Numbered from the stretch's first letter, positions 33,241 through 42,798 are shown. The stretch is 64,000 nt of DNA from Salinisphaeraceae bacterium (GCA_002683405.1 NYTH01000039.1:48672-112671); one strand, 5' to 3'. The notes: a model not told the origin generated them from the sequence alone. Made by a program: numbers and translations.

Positions 33241-34467
33241 CTACACGTAGAAGTCCTGGTCCTCCATCGACTTGAGCAGATCGCGCACCTTGTGCGGATT
33301 GTCGCCGAAGAAGAAAATCAGCCCCCAGTGCGTACCGAACGCGGTGCGCTTGGTGACGGTCTCCTGTAGCGGTGCCGCGAGTTCGTGGTAGTCGAAGTAG
33401 GGGTGTTCTTCCACCTCCTTCGGAATCTCCAGCTTGCTGACCACGCGGCGTCTGGGATACACGCCGAAGCAGCCCGCATAGCCCTTGGCGCCGGTCACCG
33501 GTTCGGGGAAGAAGGCCTTGACTTCCTCTTCGGTGGTCTTGGGGTCGAACACCAGAATGTTCGCCTGATAGGCGTTGAATCCGTAGGCGCGCTCCATCAG
33601 CTCGAAGGCCTTGAAGCCGGGCGGGCGATAGGCCACCTCGCCGAAGTACATGGTGCCGTCGGACGTCACGAAGTACTCGGGGTGAATCTGCCCGAACTGG
33701 ATATCGAAAGTCTTGATGAGCTTTTCGATTTCCTTGGTGATCGCGGCGCGCCAGCTTTCCAGTTCCGGGGTGGCCGGCACGAACACGGAGTAGCCCAGGG
33801 TGACGTACTCCGAGATGTTCAGGAACTGGATCTCCCCGTTCCAGATCCAGGCTTCCACCGCGAACTCCCAGCCGTCCAGATGGCTCTCCATCAGCAGCGG
33901 GAACTCGCTTTCCGGAATGGCATCGATCTCTTCGACCGTGCGCACCATGCGATGACCCAGGCAGCCGGCCTTGTCGAAGGCCTTCAGATGAATGGGGTCA
34001 TCCGGGTCGCCGTCGAGCTTGAGCAGGGTCTGGTTCACGCGGCGGAAGAAGCGGTACACATCATCCATTTCGTGGGCTTCTTCGAATATACCCACCCGAA
34101 TACCGCCGAGCTGCGCGCGGCGCTTCATGAGTGCCTTGTCGCGGAACAGCACCGACTGGCCATGCAGGCGGGGGTTGCCCATCAGCACGGAGTTGATGGC
34201 GCCGGCCCATTCCACTGTTTCCTCGAACAGCGGGATGGCGACATCCACGCCTTCGTCACGCAGGCGTTCGGCAATTTCCATGGACTTGTCGTTCAGACGC
34301 TCGAAGTTCCACGGAATGTAGGGAATGTCGTGTTCCTTGCAGTAATCCTCGGCCCAGTCAGGCGCAACGACCACGTAGCGGCGATCAAAACGATCGGCCG
34401 CCTCGATAGCGCCCAGGCTCCAGCCCAGCAGCGCAACGTAGCCCTTGTCGGGATTGTAGTCACTCAT
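33241..34467 (-). CDS. ATP-grasp domain protein (carboxylate-amine ligase-like)
   Basis: 408 aa, soluble. The N-terminus (residues 1-100, KGYVALLGWSLGAIEAADRF and VDVAIPLFEETVEWAGAIN) resembles the preATP-grasp domain of PurK/PurT/BioD-like ligases. ATP-grasp features follow: RDKALMKRRAQLGG, EFPLLMESHLDGWEFAVEAWIWNGE and EYFVTSDGTMYFGEVAYRPPGF, where Glu and Asn-type metal ligands are expected. The reaction is probably ATP-dependent ligation of a carboxylate to an amine; the substrate cannot be told. GGAGCG precedes ATG 34467. It stands alone between repeats, with its own terminator. Confidence 0.8.
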   Translation of the reverse strand: MSDYNPDKGYVALLGWSLGAIEAADRFDRRYVVVAPDWAEDYCKEHDIPYIPWNFERLNDKSMEIAERLRDEGVDVAIPLFEETVEWAGAINSVLMGNPRLHGQSVLFRDKALMKRRAQLGGIRVGIFEEAHEMDDVYRFFRRVNQTLLKLDGDPDDPIHLKAFDKAGCLGHRMVRTVEEIDAIPESEFPLLMESHLDGWEFAVEAWIWNGEIQFLNISEYVTLGYSVFVPATPELESWRAAITKEIEKLIKTFDIQFGQIHPEYFVTSDGTMYFGEVAYRPPGFKAFELMERAYGFNAYQANILVFDPKTTEEEVKAFFPEPVTGAKGYAGCFGVYPRRRVVSKLEIPKEVEEHPYFDYHELAAPLQETVTKRTAFGTHWGLIFFFGDNPHKVRDLLKSMEDQDFYV

Positions 34468-34755
34468 AAACGCTCCATTGATATGTATGGGTGCTGGTGA
34501 TCATGCGCCGAGTGCGAGGCCGCCGGCGGGCGGCGGTGTTGTCCGATGGAAGCCGGCCTGGCGAGTGCCCTGCAACCTGTTCCATGGCGTGCAGGACCGG
34601 GACAACCTCGCGTGCGTCATGATCCAACTCAGCCGGTCTACCCTAGGGTTTTCCTTGAATCGACCATAACATATTGAAAAATCGCCTGAATGACGACGAT
34701 GGGTCATGCCGGGCCGCTAAAGAGTTATTGAGCCGTGCATTAAATAGAGAAATTT

Positions 34756-34904
34756 GCTCGGATCAATAATGCAGGCCCGAGCAACGCGAGTCCGCGTAGC
34801 GGATGGCCTGCCCGCGACCGTAAGGGCGCGAAAGCATTGGCCGCACATGCGCCGGCCAATGCGGCACCCCTGAAACGTCGAATGAGGCGCGAAAGGACTT
34901 CGCG
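34756..34904. other. Hairpin-rich non-coding block in a 452-bp gap
   Basis: The gap 34468-34919 holds no convincing gene. Within it are several perfect inverted repeats: GCTCGG 34756-34761 with CCGAGC 34777-34782; GCAGGCC 34771-34777 with GGCCTGC 34805-34811, enclosing TCCGC-gta-GCGGA 34791-34803; GCATTGGCCG 34834-34843 with CGGCCAATGC 34853-34862; CGCGAA 34888-34893 with TTCGCG 34899-34904. The first two stems overlap and are mutually exclusive. This could be a structured RNA, the 3' region of the Rieske transcript, or a dispersed intergenic repeat. 34468-34755 shows nothing recognisable. Confidence 0.5.
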
Positions 34905-34919
34905 TATTGAGTGAACTGT

Positions 34920-35243
34920 TTAATGATCGTCGCGGTGATCGCGAATCTGCAGCCGGCCGTTTTCGACGCGCAGCGGGAAGGTGTCGACATCCTCGTAGGC
35001 GGGCGGAGTCAGCGCCTCGCCGGTACGAATGCAAAAGCGCGCGCCGTGGCGCGGGCAGATCACCTGATCGCCCTCCACCTCGCCCGTGGCCAGTTCGCCG
35101 CCGTCGTGGGTGCAGCGGTCCTCGATGGCGTGAAAATCGTCGTTGATCCGGTAGACGGCAATCAGATCGTCGTCCAGCTCGACCAGCTTGCACTGGCCGT
35201 TCTTGAGGTCATTGGCGGGGCAGACGTCTTTCCAGTCGGACAT
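34920..35243 (-). CDS. Rieske [2Fe-2S] ferredoxin-like protein
   Basis: 107 aa, a single Rieske domain of the small ferredoxin type used by dioxygenases and NirD-like proteins. The cluster ligands are in DRCTHDGGEL (CxH) and VICPRHGARF (CxxH). No transmembrane or signal sequence. It is the last gene of the suf operon direction, after sufS and a small membrane gene; small Rieske genes next to sufS are also seen in Xanthomonadales as far as I recall. It may be an electron carrier or a client matured by SUF. Confidence 0.9.
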   Translation of the reverse strand: MSDWKDVCPANDLKNGQCKLVELDDDLIAVYRINDDFHAIEDRCTHDGGELATGEVEGDQVICPRHGARFCIRTGEALTPPAYEDVDTFPLRVENGRLQIRDHRDDH

Positions 35244-35276
35244 GGGTTTTTCTGTGGTTGGGGCAAATGAATCGGA

Positions 35277-35615
35277 TCAGAGTCGGCCGGCATCAATCCA
35301 CGGACGCGGGGAGCGCGGCGACTCCTCACCGGATTGCGGCGCCGGCGCCGCCGGTGATTGCCAGGCTGGCAGCGCCCGGACCAGCCGGACGAACAGCCAG
35401 TAGCTACCCAGCAGCCAGATCGGTACGGCCAGCCCGAAGGACCAGAGCCAGTAGTAGGTCACTGCCGCGCCGGAAAACATCATGAAGAAGGAAATCAGGC
35501 ACAGGCCGATCAGCCCGGCCAGGGCGAGGATCAGAACACTGCCCGCCAGCAACCCGCAGTAGGCCAGCAGGTAGGGGCCGTGGCGGACAGGTGACGCGGA
35601 AGAGCGGTGGGTCAT
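35277..35615 (-). CDS. Small membrane protein downstream of sufS
   Basis: 112 aa from ATG 35615; longer upstream starts run into the region before sufS and look non-coding. Two or three hydrophobic segments: YLLAYCGLLAGSVLILALAG with GLCLISFFMMFSGAAV, and FGLAVPIWLLGSYWLFV. The tail is Pro/Ser-rich (WQSPAAPAPQSGEESPRS). I do not recognise the family. It lies 70 bp after sufS and 33 bp before the Rieske gene, so it is probably cotranscribed. Confidence 0.65.
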   Translation of the reverse strand: MTHRSSASPVRHGPYLLAYCGLLAGSVLILALAGLIGLCLISFFMMFSGAAVTYYWLWSFGLAVPIWLLGSYWLFVRLVRALPAWQSPAAPAPQSGEESPRSPRPWIDAGRL

Positions 35616-35685
35616 AACGCTTGAGTCGGACCGATCGGCAGGGGGATTCTCGGTGCGGGGGCAGGCACCGCCCACCTTTCGAAGG

Positions 35686-36939
35686 CTAGCCCAGCAGGCT
35701 GCTGACCTTGTCCAGTCCGGCAAGCAGGGCGTCCACATCCGCTTCGGTGTTATAGCAGGCGAAGGAGGCCCGTGTCGTGGCGGGTACGCCAAAACGGGCC
35801 ATCGCCGGCATGGCGCAGTGGTGCCCGGTGCGGGTGGCCACACCCATCTGGTCGAGTATGGTGCCCACGTCCTGGGCGTGCGCGGTCTGCATCACGAAAG
35901 AGATGATGCCGGTCTTGCCGGGTGCTTCTCCAATGATGCGCAGGCCCGGGATGGCGCGCATGCCGGCCTCTGCCCGCTCGGCCAGCGCATGCTCGTGGCG
36001 ATAAACCGCCTCCAGGTCAAGACCCTCGAGAAATTCGGTGGCCGCGCCCATGCCGATGACGCCGGCAATATTCGGCGTACCGGCTTCGAACTTGTAGGGC
36101 AGGCTGTTCCAGGTACTGCCCTGGAAGCTAACGGTTTCGATCATGTCGCCGCCGCCCTGGACGGGCGACATGCTGTCCAGCAGGGCCTCCCGGCCATAGA
36201 GCACGCCGGTGCCGGTGGGCCCGAACATCTTGTGCGCCGAGAAGCAGAAGAAGTCGGCGTTCAGGGTGCTTACGTCCACCGGCAGGTGCGACACGGACTG
36301 CGCGCCGTCGACCAGCACCGGCACGTCGGCCGCATGCGCCATGTCGATGATTTGTTGCACCGGATGCACGGTGCCCAGCGCGTTGGAGACCTGACCCACG
36401 GCTACCATGACGGTGCGTGGGCCGATCAGCCTCTGGAGGGCCGCCAGATCCAGCACGCCGCGATCGTCGACCGGGGCCACGCGCAGGATGGCGCCGTGGC
36501 TTTCGCAGAGCATCTGCCAGGGGACGATGTTGGAGTGGTGCTCGATTTCGCTCACCACAATCTCGTCACCGGCTTTCAGCCTCGGGGCGAGATAGCCCTG
36601 AGCGACCAGGTTGATGGCGTCGGTCGTGCCGCGCGTGAACACGATTTCCTCACGGCGGCCCGCGCCGATGAAGCGCGCCAGGGTATCGCGGGCACCCTCG
36701 TAGGCTTCCGTGGCGCGGCGGGAGAGTTCATGGATGGCGCGGTGGACGTTGGCGTTGTCCCGCGCGTAGTAGTCGCTTATCCGGTCAATCACCGCGCGAG
36801 GTTTCTGCGTGGTCGCGGCGTTGTCCAGATAGGCCAGCGGCTTGCCGTTGACCTGCTGGTCCAGCGCCGGGAACTGCGCCCGCAGCGCTTGTGCGGAAAA
36901 CGCGGTGGCAACCGGGATGTCGGCCTCGGCGCGGCTCAC
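35686..36939 (-). CDS. sufS: Cysteine desulfurase SufS
   Basis: Group II cysteine desulfurase that mobilises sulfur from cysteine for Fe-S cluster assembly. 417 aa from GTG 36939, which overlaps the sufD TGA (GTGA). Motifs are YLDNAATTQKP, VHRAIHELSRRATEAYE, the PLP lysine in FSAHKMFGPTGTGVLYG and the active Cys in ATRTGHHCAMPAM. No sufE or sufU partner gene is present in this window. Confidence 0.96.
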   Translation of the reverse strand: MSRAEADIPVATAFSAQALRAQFPALDQQVNGKPLAYLDNAATTQKPRAVIDRISDYYARDNANVHRAIHELSRRATEAYEGARDTLARFIGAGRREEIVFTRGTTDAINLVAQGYLAPRLKAGDEIVVSEIEHHSNIVPWQMLCESHGAILRVAPVDDRGVLDLAALQRLIGPRTVMVAVGQVSNALGTVHPVQQIIDMAHAADVPVLVDGAQSVSHLPVDVSTLNADFFCFSAHKMFGPTGTGVLYGREALLDSMSPVQGGGDMIETVSFQGSTWNSLPYKFEAGTPNIAGVIGMGAATEFLEGLDLEAVYRHEHALAERAEAGMRAIPGLRIIGEAPGKTGIISFVMQTAHAQDVGTILDQMGVATRTGHHCAMPAMARFGVPATTRASFACYNTEADVDALLAGLDKVSSLLG

Positions 36940-38276
36940 GCGAAATCCGCGTAGCGGGCGCCGTCCGGCAGCCGCGTGAGCAGGGCCCGGCGCACGTGTT
37001 GCTGCAGGGCTTCGGGCGCCCACTGGCCCAGCAATTCGTCCGCGAAGCTGGCGACCAGCATGGCGCGCGCGCCGTCGTCGTCTATGCCGCGGCTTCGAAG
37101 ATAGAAAATGGCATCCTCGTCGAGCTGACCGACGGTGGAGCCATGGGCCGCCTTGACGTCGTCGGCGTAGATCTCAAGTTCCGGCTTGGCGTCGATCTCG
37201 GCTCGCGGGGAGAGTAGAAGCGCGTCCGACGACAGCTCGGAGTCGGTTTTCTGGGCGTCACGCCGAATCAGGATGCGGCCGTTGAATACGCCGCGGCCGC
37301 GGCCGGACGCCAGACCGCGGAAGGCCTCGCGGCTCACGCCGTGCTCGCAGTCGTGATCGATCTCGGTGTGATTGTCCATGTGCTGGCGCTTGTCGGGCGC
37401 ATAGACCCCGTAGAACTCCGCCGTGGCGCCGTTGCCGTGCAGATGGCTGCGGGTGTCTACCCGGCTTAAACGCCCGCCCAGGTCGGCCGAGTGGTTGATC
37501 AGCACGCTGTCGCGCGCCTGCTCGGCCAGCAGGGCGGACACGTGGTAGCAGGCCCGGCTTTCTTCCTGAAGCCGGTAGCGATGCAGTCGCGCCCCGCTGG
37601 ACAGCTGCACATCCGTAATGGTGTTGGACAGGTGATCCTCTTCGCCGTCCCCGCAGTACTGCTCGATGACGGTCGCCCCGGCGTTGTCGCCCAGGCGCAG
37701 CAGATGCCGACAGTGCTGCATGAACTCGTGGTTGCGGCCGCTGCTGTAGTGCACCAGCAGCAGTGGCCGGTCGAGGGTGGTGCCGGCGTCGATCTGCAGG
37801 AACAGCCCGTCGCTGACGAAGGCGCGGTTCATCTCGCCAAAGGCGCCGGTGGCCTCGTCGTCGCGGGAAGACAACCACTCCGTGACGGTTTCATCGCCAT
37901 CCTCGAGCGCCTGCGCCACGCTACGCAGCGTTACACCATCGGGCAGTGACTCTAGGCGGGAGAGAGACGACTCGAAGTGACCATCGACCAGCACGAAGCG
38001 GTGGGCGTCGAGATTGGCGGGCAGCAGCGCATCAAGCGCCTTTTCCCCGACGGTGGGTGCCTCCTCGCTGCCTTCGAACCGGCGTTTTTCCAGCGCGCGG
38101 AGATCGGTGTACTTCCAGGCCTCCTGCTGCGTGGCCGGAAAGCCGGTCTTCGCAAAATTCTTCAGGCGGGCGTGCCGTTCGCGCGCCACGCTGTCCTGCG
38201 CCGCGCCGGCCAGGCTACGTTCCAGCCGCGCAAACTCCGCCAGGTAGTGATCAATGTGTGGGCTGGGTTGCGTCAT
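36936..38276 (-). CDS. sufD: Fe-S cluster assembly scaffold subunit SufD
   Basis: Forms the SufBC2D scaffold. 446 aa. The N-terminal region (TGFPATQQEAWKYTDLRAL) and beta-helical core (RDSVLINHSADLGGRLSRVD; GNGATAEFYGVYAPDKRQHMD) lead to the conserved C-terminal block GRGRGVFNGRILIRRDAQKTD and AAHGSTVGQLDEDAIFYLRSRG split around residues 365-410. Its start codon shares one base with the sufC stop. Confidence 0.95.
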   Translation of the reverse strand: MTQPSPHIDHYLAEFARLERSLAGAAQDSVARERHARLKNFAKTGFPATQQEAWKYTDLRALEKRRFEGSEEAPTVGEKALDALLPANLDAHRFVLVDGHFESSLSRLESLPDGVTLRSVAQALEDGDETVTEWLSSRDDEATGAFGEMNRAFVSDGLFLQIDAGTTLDRPLLLVHYSSGRNHEFMQHCRHLLRLGDNAGATVIEQYCGDGEEDHLSNTITDVQLSSGARLHRYRLQEESRACYHVSALLAEQARDSVLINHSADLGGRLSRVDTRSHLHGNGATAEFYGVYAPDKRQHMDNHTEIDHDCEHGVSREAFRGLASGRGRGVFNGRILIRRDAQKTDSELSSDALLLSPRAEIDAKPELEIYADDVKAAHGSTVGQLDEDAIFYLRSRGIDDDGARAMLVASFADELLGQWAPEALQQHVRRALLTRLPDGARYADFA

Positions 38277-39028
38277 TACGCGGCGGCCTCGTCGGTGATG
38301 CCGGAATAGCCCTCGGCCTCGAGCGCATCGGCCAGCTCCATGCCGCCGGACTTGAGAATGCGGCCCTTGGCCAGCACGTGGACATGATCAGGCTGGACGT
38401 GTTCGAGCAGACGCTTGTAATGAGTCACCAGCACCGTCGAGCGGTCCGCCGAGCGCATGGAGTTGATCCCCTCGGCCACGATCTTCAGCGCATCGATATC
38501 CAGCCCGGAATCAGTCTCGTCAAGAATCGAAAGCGTCGGCTCAAGCACGAGCATCTGCATGATTTCATTGCGCTTTTTCTCGCCGCCGGAAAAGCCTTCG
38601 TTCACGCCGCGCTTGATCATGTCCATGTCCATACCCACCACGCCGGCCTTGTCCTTGACGTGCTGCATGAATTCCATGGCGTCGATTTCGTCCTCGCCGC
38701 GGTACTTCCGACGTGCGTTCACGGCGGCCCGCAGCAGATACAGGTTCGATACGCCGGGAATTTCCACCGGATACTGGAAGCCGAGGAACAGGCCCTCGCA
38801 GGCGCGCTCGTCGGCATCCATGTCCAGCAGATCCTTGCCCTGGAAGTCCACCGAGCCATCGGTCACTTCGAACAGCTCGCGCCCCGCCAGCACGCTGGCC
38901 AGCGTGGATTTGCCGGAACCGTTCGGCCCCATGATGGCGTGCACTTCACCCGGTTTCACTTCCAGGTCGAGGCCGTTGAGGATGGCCTTGCCTTCGATTT
39001 CGGCTTTGAGGTTTTCGATTTTGAGCAT
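38276..39028 (-). CDS. sufC: Fe-S assembly ATPase SufC
   Basis: ABC-type ATPase of the SufBC2D complex. 250 aa from ATG 39028; an in-frame ATG at 39037 would add three residues. Walker A GPNGSGKST, SufC-type FQYPVEIPGVSN, signature FSGGEKKR, Walker B with the SufC hallmark SILDETDSGLD, and H-loop VLVTHYKRLL. No clear Shine-Dalgarno sequence precedes either ATG. The first 15 codons are duplicated twice upstream in a 245-bp tandem array that separates sufC from sufB by almost 700 bp, unusual inside a suf operon. Confidence 0.96.
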   Translation of the reverse strand: MLKIENLKAEIEGKAILNGLDLEVKPGEVHAIMGPNGSGKSTLASVLAGRELFEVTDGSVDFQGKDLLDMDADERACEGLFLGFQYPVEIPGVSNLYLLRAAVNARRKYRGEDEIDAMEFMQHVKDKAGVVGMDMDMIKRGVNEGFSGGEKKRNEIMQMLVLEPTLSILDETDSGLDIDALKIVAEGINSMRSADRSTVLVTHYKRLLEHVQPDHVHVLAKGRILKSGGMELADALEAEGYSGITDEAAA

Positions 39029-39216
39029 AGTTAGCATGTTTGATTAAGAGCCACAGAGGCGCAGAGGGCACAGAGAGAAAGCAGAAGAACTTTCAACCAC
39101 GAAGGACACTAAGAACACAAAGGAAGTCGTGAGAGAAAGCATGGTTCCTTATTTCGTGCGCTTTGTTTCTTTGTGGTTTTTGATGCCTTATCTCTCTGGC
39201 CTCTGTGTCTCTGTGG

Positions 39217-39273
39217 TTAATGTCTTCGGGCCTTGCCTTCGATTTCGGGTTTCAGGTTTTCGATTTTGAGCAT
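39217..39273 (-). pseudogene. Duplicated sufC 5' fragment, 18-codon mini-ORF (proximal)
   Basis: ATG 39273 opens a frame reading MLKIENLKPEIEGKARRH before TAA. The first 15 residues match SufC except Ala9 to Pro. It lies in tandem unit 2, upstream of the real sufC start. No ribosome site is evident. If translated, it is an upstream peptide in the sufB-sufC mRNA. Confidence 0.7.
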
Positions 39274-39461
39274 GGTTAGCAGGTTTGATTAAGAGCCACA
39301 GAGGCGCAGAGGGCACAGAGAAAAAGCAGAAGAACTTTCAACCACGAGGGACACAAAGAACACAAAGGAAGTCGTGAGAGAAAGCATGGTTCCTTACTTC
39401 GTGCGCTTTGTTTCTTTGTGATTCTTGATGCCTTATGTCTGTGGCCTCTGTGTCTGTGTGG

Positions 39462-39518
39462 TTAATGTCTTCGGGCCTTGCCTTCGATTTCGGCTTTGAG
39501 GTTTTCGATTTTGAGCAT
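39462..39518 (-). pseudogene. Duplicated sufC 5' fragment, 18-codon mini-ORF (distal)
   Basis: ATG 39518 opens a frame reading MLKIENLKAEIEGKARRH before TAA. Residues 1-15 are identical to SufC. It lies in tandem unit 3, nearer sufB. The tail ARRH and the TAA arise where the sufC sequence joins the palindromic repeat. Confidence 0.7.
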
Positions 39519-39723
39519 GGTTAGCATGTTTGATTAAGAGTCACAGAGGCGCAGAGGGCACAGAGAAAAAGCAGAAGAACCTTCAACCACAAAGGGCACG
39601 AAGAACACAAAGGGGTAAAAATTACAGAAGAATATTCTTAGCTTTGTGCCCTTTGTGTCTTTGTGGTTAAAAATTTCTAATCTCTGTGTCCTCCGTGCCT
39701 TTAGTGGCCAATGTTTTACGGAT

Positions 39724-41193
<1,470 letters not shown>

Positions 41194-41195
41194 GT

Positions 41196-41645
41196 CTATA
41201 ACGTTTTTCGAGTCGACTGCTGCATCCGCAGCTTGAGGGCGGGCAGGGGAGAGGTCATCTGTTCAAGACTGATGTCCTCCAGCGCCTGCCGGATCGCCGT
41301 GTTGATGATCTGCCAGTTGTCGCGCAGGCCGCAGACCGGCTCCAACGAGCAGCGGCCTTCGTCCACCGTGCACTCGGTCAGCCCCATGGGGCCTTCGAGC
41401 GCGGCGATGACCTGCGCCATATCGATATCGCCCGGCGCCAGCGCCAGGCGGTAACCGCCGTGGGCGCCCCGCTCGGAGGTGACAAGGCCGGCGCGGGTCA
41501 GCCGCTTGAGCAGTTTGCTCACGGTCGGCTGACTGATGCGCGTTCGCCCGGCCAGCTCGGCCGCATTTCTCAGCGTGTCCGGCGCCCGCGCAAGATCGGT
41601 TATCACGATCATGCCGTAGTCAGTCAGTTTGCTGAGTCGGAGCAT
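41196..41645 (-). CDS. Rrf2-family SUF operon regulator
   Basis: 149 aa from ATG 41645; upstream starts lack homology. The winged helix occupies about residues 1-65 ([51 protein letters not shown]). Three cysteines, C92, C99 and C105 ([15 protein letters not shown]), are placed as the Fe-S ligands of IscR-type regulators, so it probably senses cluster status and controls this operon. I recall this type as the SUF-linked Rrf2 regulator (TIGR02944). It is the first gene of the operon running to 34920. Confidence 0.92.
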   Translation of the reverse strand: MLRLSKLTDYGMIVITDLARAPDTLRNAAELAGRTRISQPTVSKLLKRLTRAGLVTSERGAHGGYRLALAPGDIDMAQVIAALEGPMGLTECTVDEGRCSLEPVCGLRDNWQIINTAIRQALEDISLEQMTSPLPALKLRMQQSTRKTL

Positions 41646-41717
41646 TGCGTTACCGGACCGGGCGGCTGCATTCCGGGCCCGTCTGCGGCGGATCACGGCG
41701 GCGGGCCCACTCAAATT

Positions 41718-41732
41718 GGACTGAATAAGTCC
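41718..41732. promoter_or_regulatory. Candidate Rrf2/IscR-type operator upstream of the suf operon
   Basis: GGACT-gaata-AGTCC is a perfect 5-bp inverted repeat about 73 bp upstream of the regulator start. On the minus strand it reads GGACTTATTCAGTCC, close to the core of the E. coli IscR type 1 site (GACT-N5-AGTC). It is well placed for autoregulation and control of suf. Confidence 0.5.
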
Positions 41733-41871
41733 TGATTGACCGTGAGTGTAGGTCATATGGCCGACAGCCGGCAACCGCTTGCAAGACGGCGGGGCTGCCG
41801 TAAGCTCCACGCCGACGTCGCGACGACCGATCCGCGACGCGTCAACTCAAGTGAGCTACAGGGCCCAACAC

Positions 41872-42330
41872 ATGACGCCGGAACAGATGCAGGCGCTGCG
41901 CGCGCGGTTCAGCTGGGACAACTCGTCGATTTTTATCCGAAGCATGGAAGTCCCCGCCAGCGATATCGACACGCTGGACCACGCCAACAACGCGGCCTAT
42001 CTGCGCTGGATGGAGGATTGTGCCTGGTCGCACGCCACGAGTCTGGGCGTTGACTGGCACGACTATCAGCAGCTGGGCGTGGCGGTGGTCGTGCGCCGGC
42101 ACGAGCTTGATTATCTGGCCGCCTCATTCGCCGGCGAACAGCTGCATGTGGGCACCTGGATTGACAAGAATGACGGCCGGCTGACGCTCTGGCGCGGCTT
42201 CCAGATCATCCGCGAACACGACGGCAAGACCATTCTGCGCGCCCGCTCGCAGTTCGTATGTGTACGGTTGAAGGATGGCCGGCCCTGCCGTATGCCGGCC
42301 GTGTTTCGCGAAGCCTACCGGGCGATGTAG
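41872..42330 (+). CDS. Acyl-CoA thioesterase, 4HBT/YbgC-like hotdog protein
   Basis: 152 aa from ATG 41872; GTG 41851 and ATG 41779 are longer options without better ribosome sites. The hotdog signature DIDTLDHANNAAYLRWMEDCAW has the Asp and HxNN of the YbgC-like class, followed by VVVRRHELDYLAASFAGEQL and a final strand QFVCVRLKDGRPCRMP. It hydrolyses acyl-CoA or a similar thioester; the physiological substrate is unknown. It is transcribed away from the suf operon across a 226-bp shared upstream region. Confidence 0.85.
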   Translation: MTPEQMQALRARFSWDNSSIFIRSMEVPASDIDTLDHANNAAYLRWMEDCAWSHATSLGVDWHDYQQLGVAVVVRRHELDYLAASFAGEQLHVGTWIDKNDGRLTLWRGFQIIREHDGKTILRARSQFVCVRLKDGRPCRMPAVFREAYRAM

Positions 42331-42354
42331 CCGCCGCCAGCAAATTTCGCCAGC

Positions 42355-42798
42355 TCAGTTGACCGGGATCAGCTCGCTTCGCTCCCGCGGCGCCAGGCGC
42401 ACAATGGCAAGCTGGCCGTATTCCCGTGCGATCTCCAGCGCATCGGTTTCGCTGCAGTCCAGCAGCAGCGCGCCGGGCTCGTCGGGCCACTCCCCGGTGG
42501 GGTCGCGATTGACGGCGGGCATCCAGCGCACGCCCTGCAGCTTCAGCTGCTCTCGAAAGCTGGCCAGGCGGGTTCGGTTGACCGCCATGCTCAGGCGGTG
42601 CGCGCCCGGGTTGCATGGCGTCACGACATAAGCCGCGCCGCTCAGGCCGGCGAGAGTCTGCAGATGGGTCAGCGCTTCTGCGGCGGTTTCGCCAATACGG
42701 AAGGCGTGCATGCGGCCGTCCAGCCAGATGCAGTACTCCGCCTGCCGAAAAGCGGCCGCAATGTGATCGTCCAGGGGTTGGTCGCTGCTGCCGGCCAT
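42355..42798 (-). CDS. DUF3293 domain protein
   Basis: 147 aa from ATG 42798, preceded by GGAG at a loose spacing. DUF3293-like features are YVVTPCNPGAHRLSMAVNRT, a GEWPDEPGALLL segment and AREYGQLAIVRL near the C-terminus. The function of the family is unknown. It is 71 bp downstream of the large histidine kinase gene and could be cotranscribed with it, and is convergent with the thioesterase gene. Confidence 0.8.
   Translation of the reverse strand: MAGSSDQPLDDHIAAAFRQAEYCIWLDGRMHAFRIGETAAEALTHLQTLAGLSGAAYVVTPCNPGAHRLSMAVNRTRLASFREQLKLQGVRWMPAVNRDPTGEWPDEPGALLLDCSETDALEIAREYGQLAIVRLAPRERSELIPVN

Larger units (their letters stand above)
38985..39720 (-). repeat. Three tandem ~245-bp units: sufC 5' end plus palindromic CACAGAG repeat
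   Basis: Units begin at 38985, 39230 and 39475, a constant 245-bp period. Each contains the first 15 codons of sufC (minus strand) and then an imperfect palindromic repeat of about 170 bp, with outer arms CCACAGAGGCGCAGAGGGC and GCCTCTGTGTCTCTGTGG and an inner pair around CAACCACGAAGGACAC and CTTTGTTTCTTTGTGG. Unit 1 overlaps the live sufC start; unit 3 has diverged in its core (39617-39690). CACAGAG palindromes of this look are, as I recall, dispersed in many bacterial genomes. The array fills the sufB-sufC gap. Confidence 0.9.

Noticed and set aside
34717..35193. 158-codon and overlapping 75-codon minus-strand frames near the Rieske gene
   Set aside because: They run through the hairpin-rich block and out of frame through the Rieske gene; the translation is Arg-rich with no domain.
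38985..39720. CRISPR-like tandem repeats
   Set aside because: The period is 245 bp, the repeats include coding sequence of sufC, there are no unique spacers and no cas genes.
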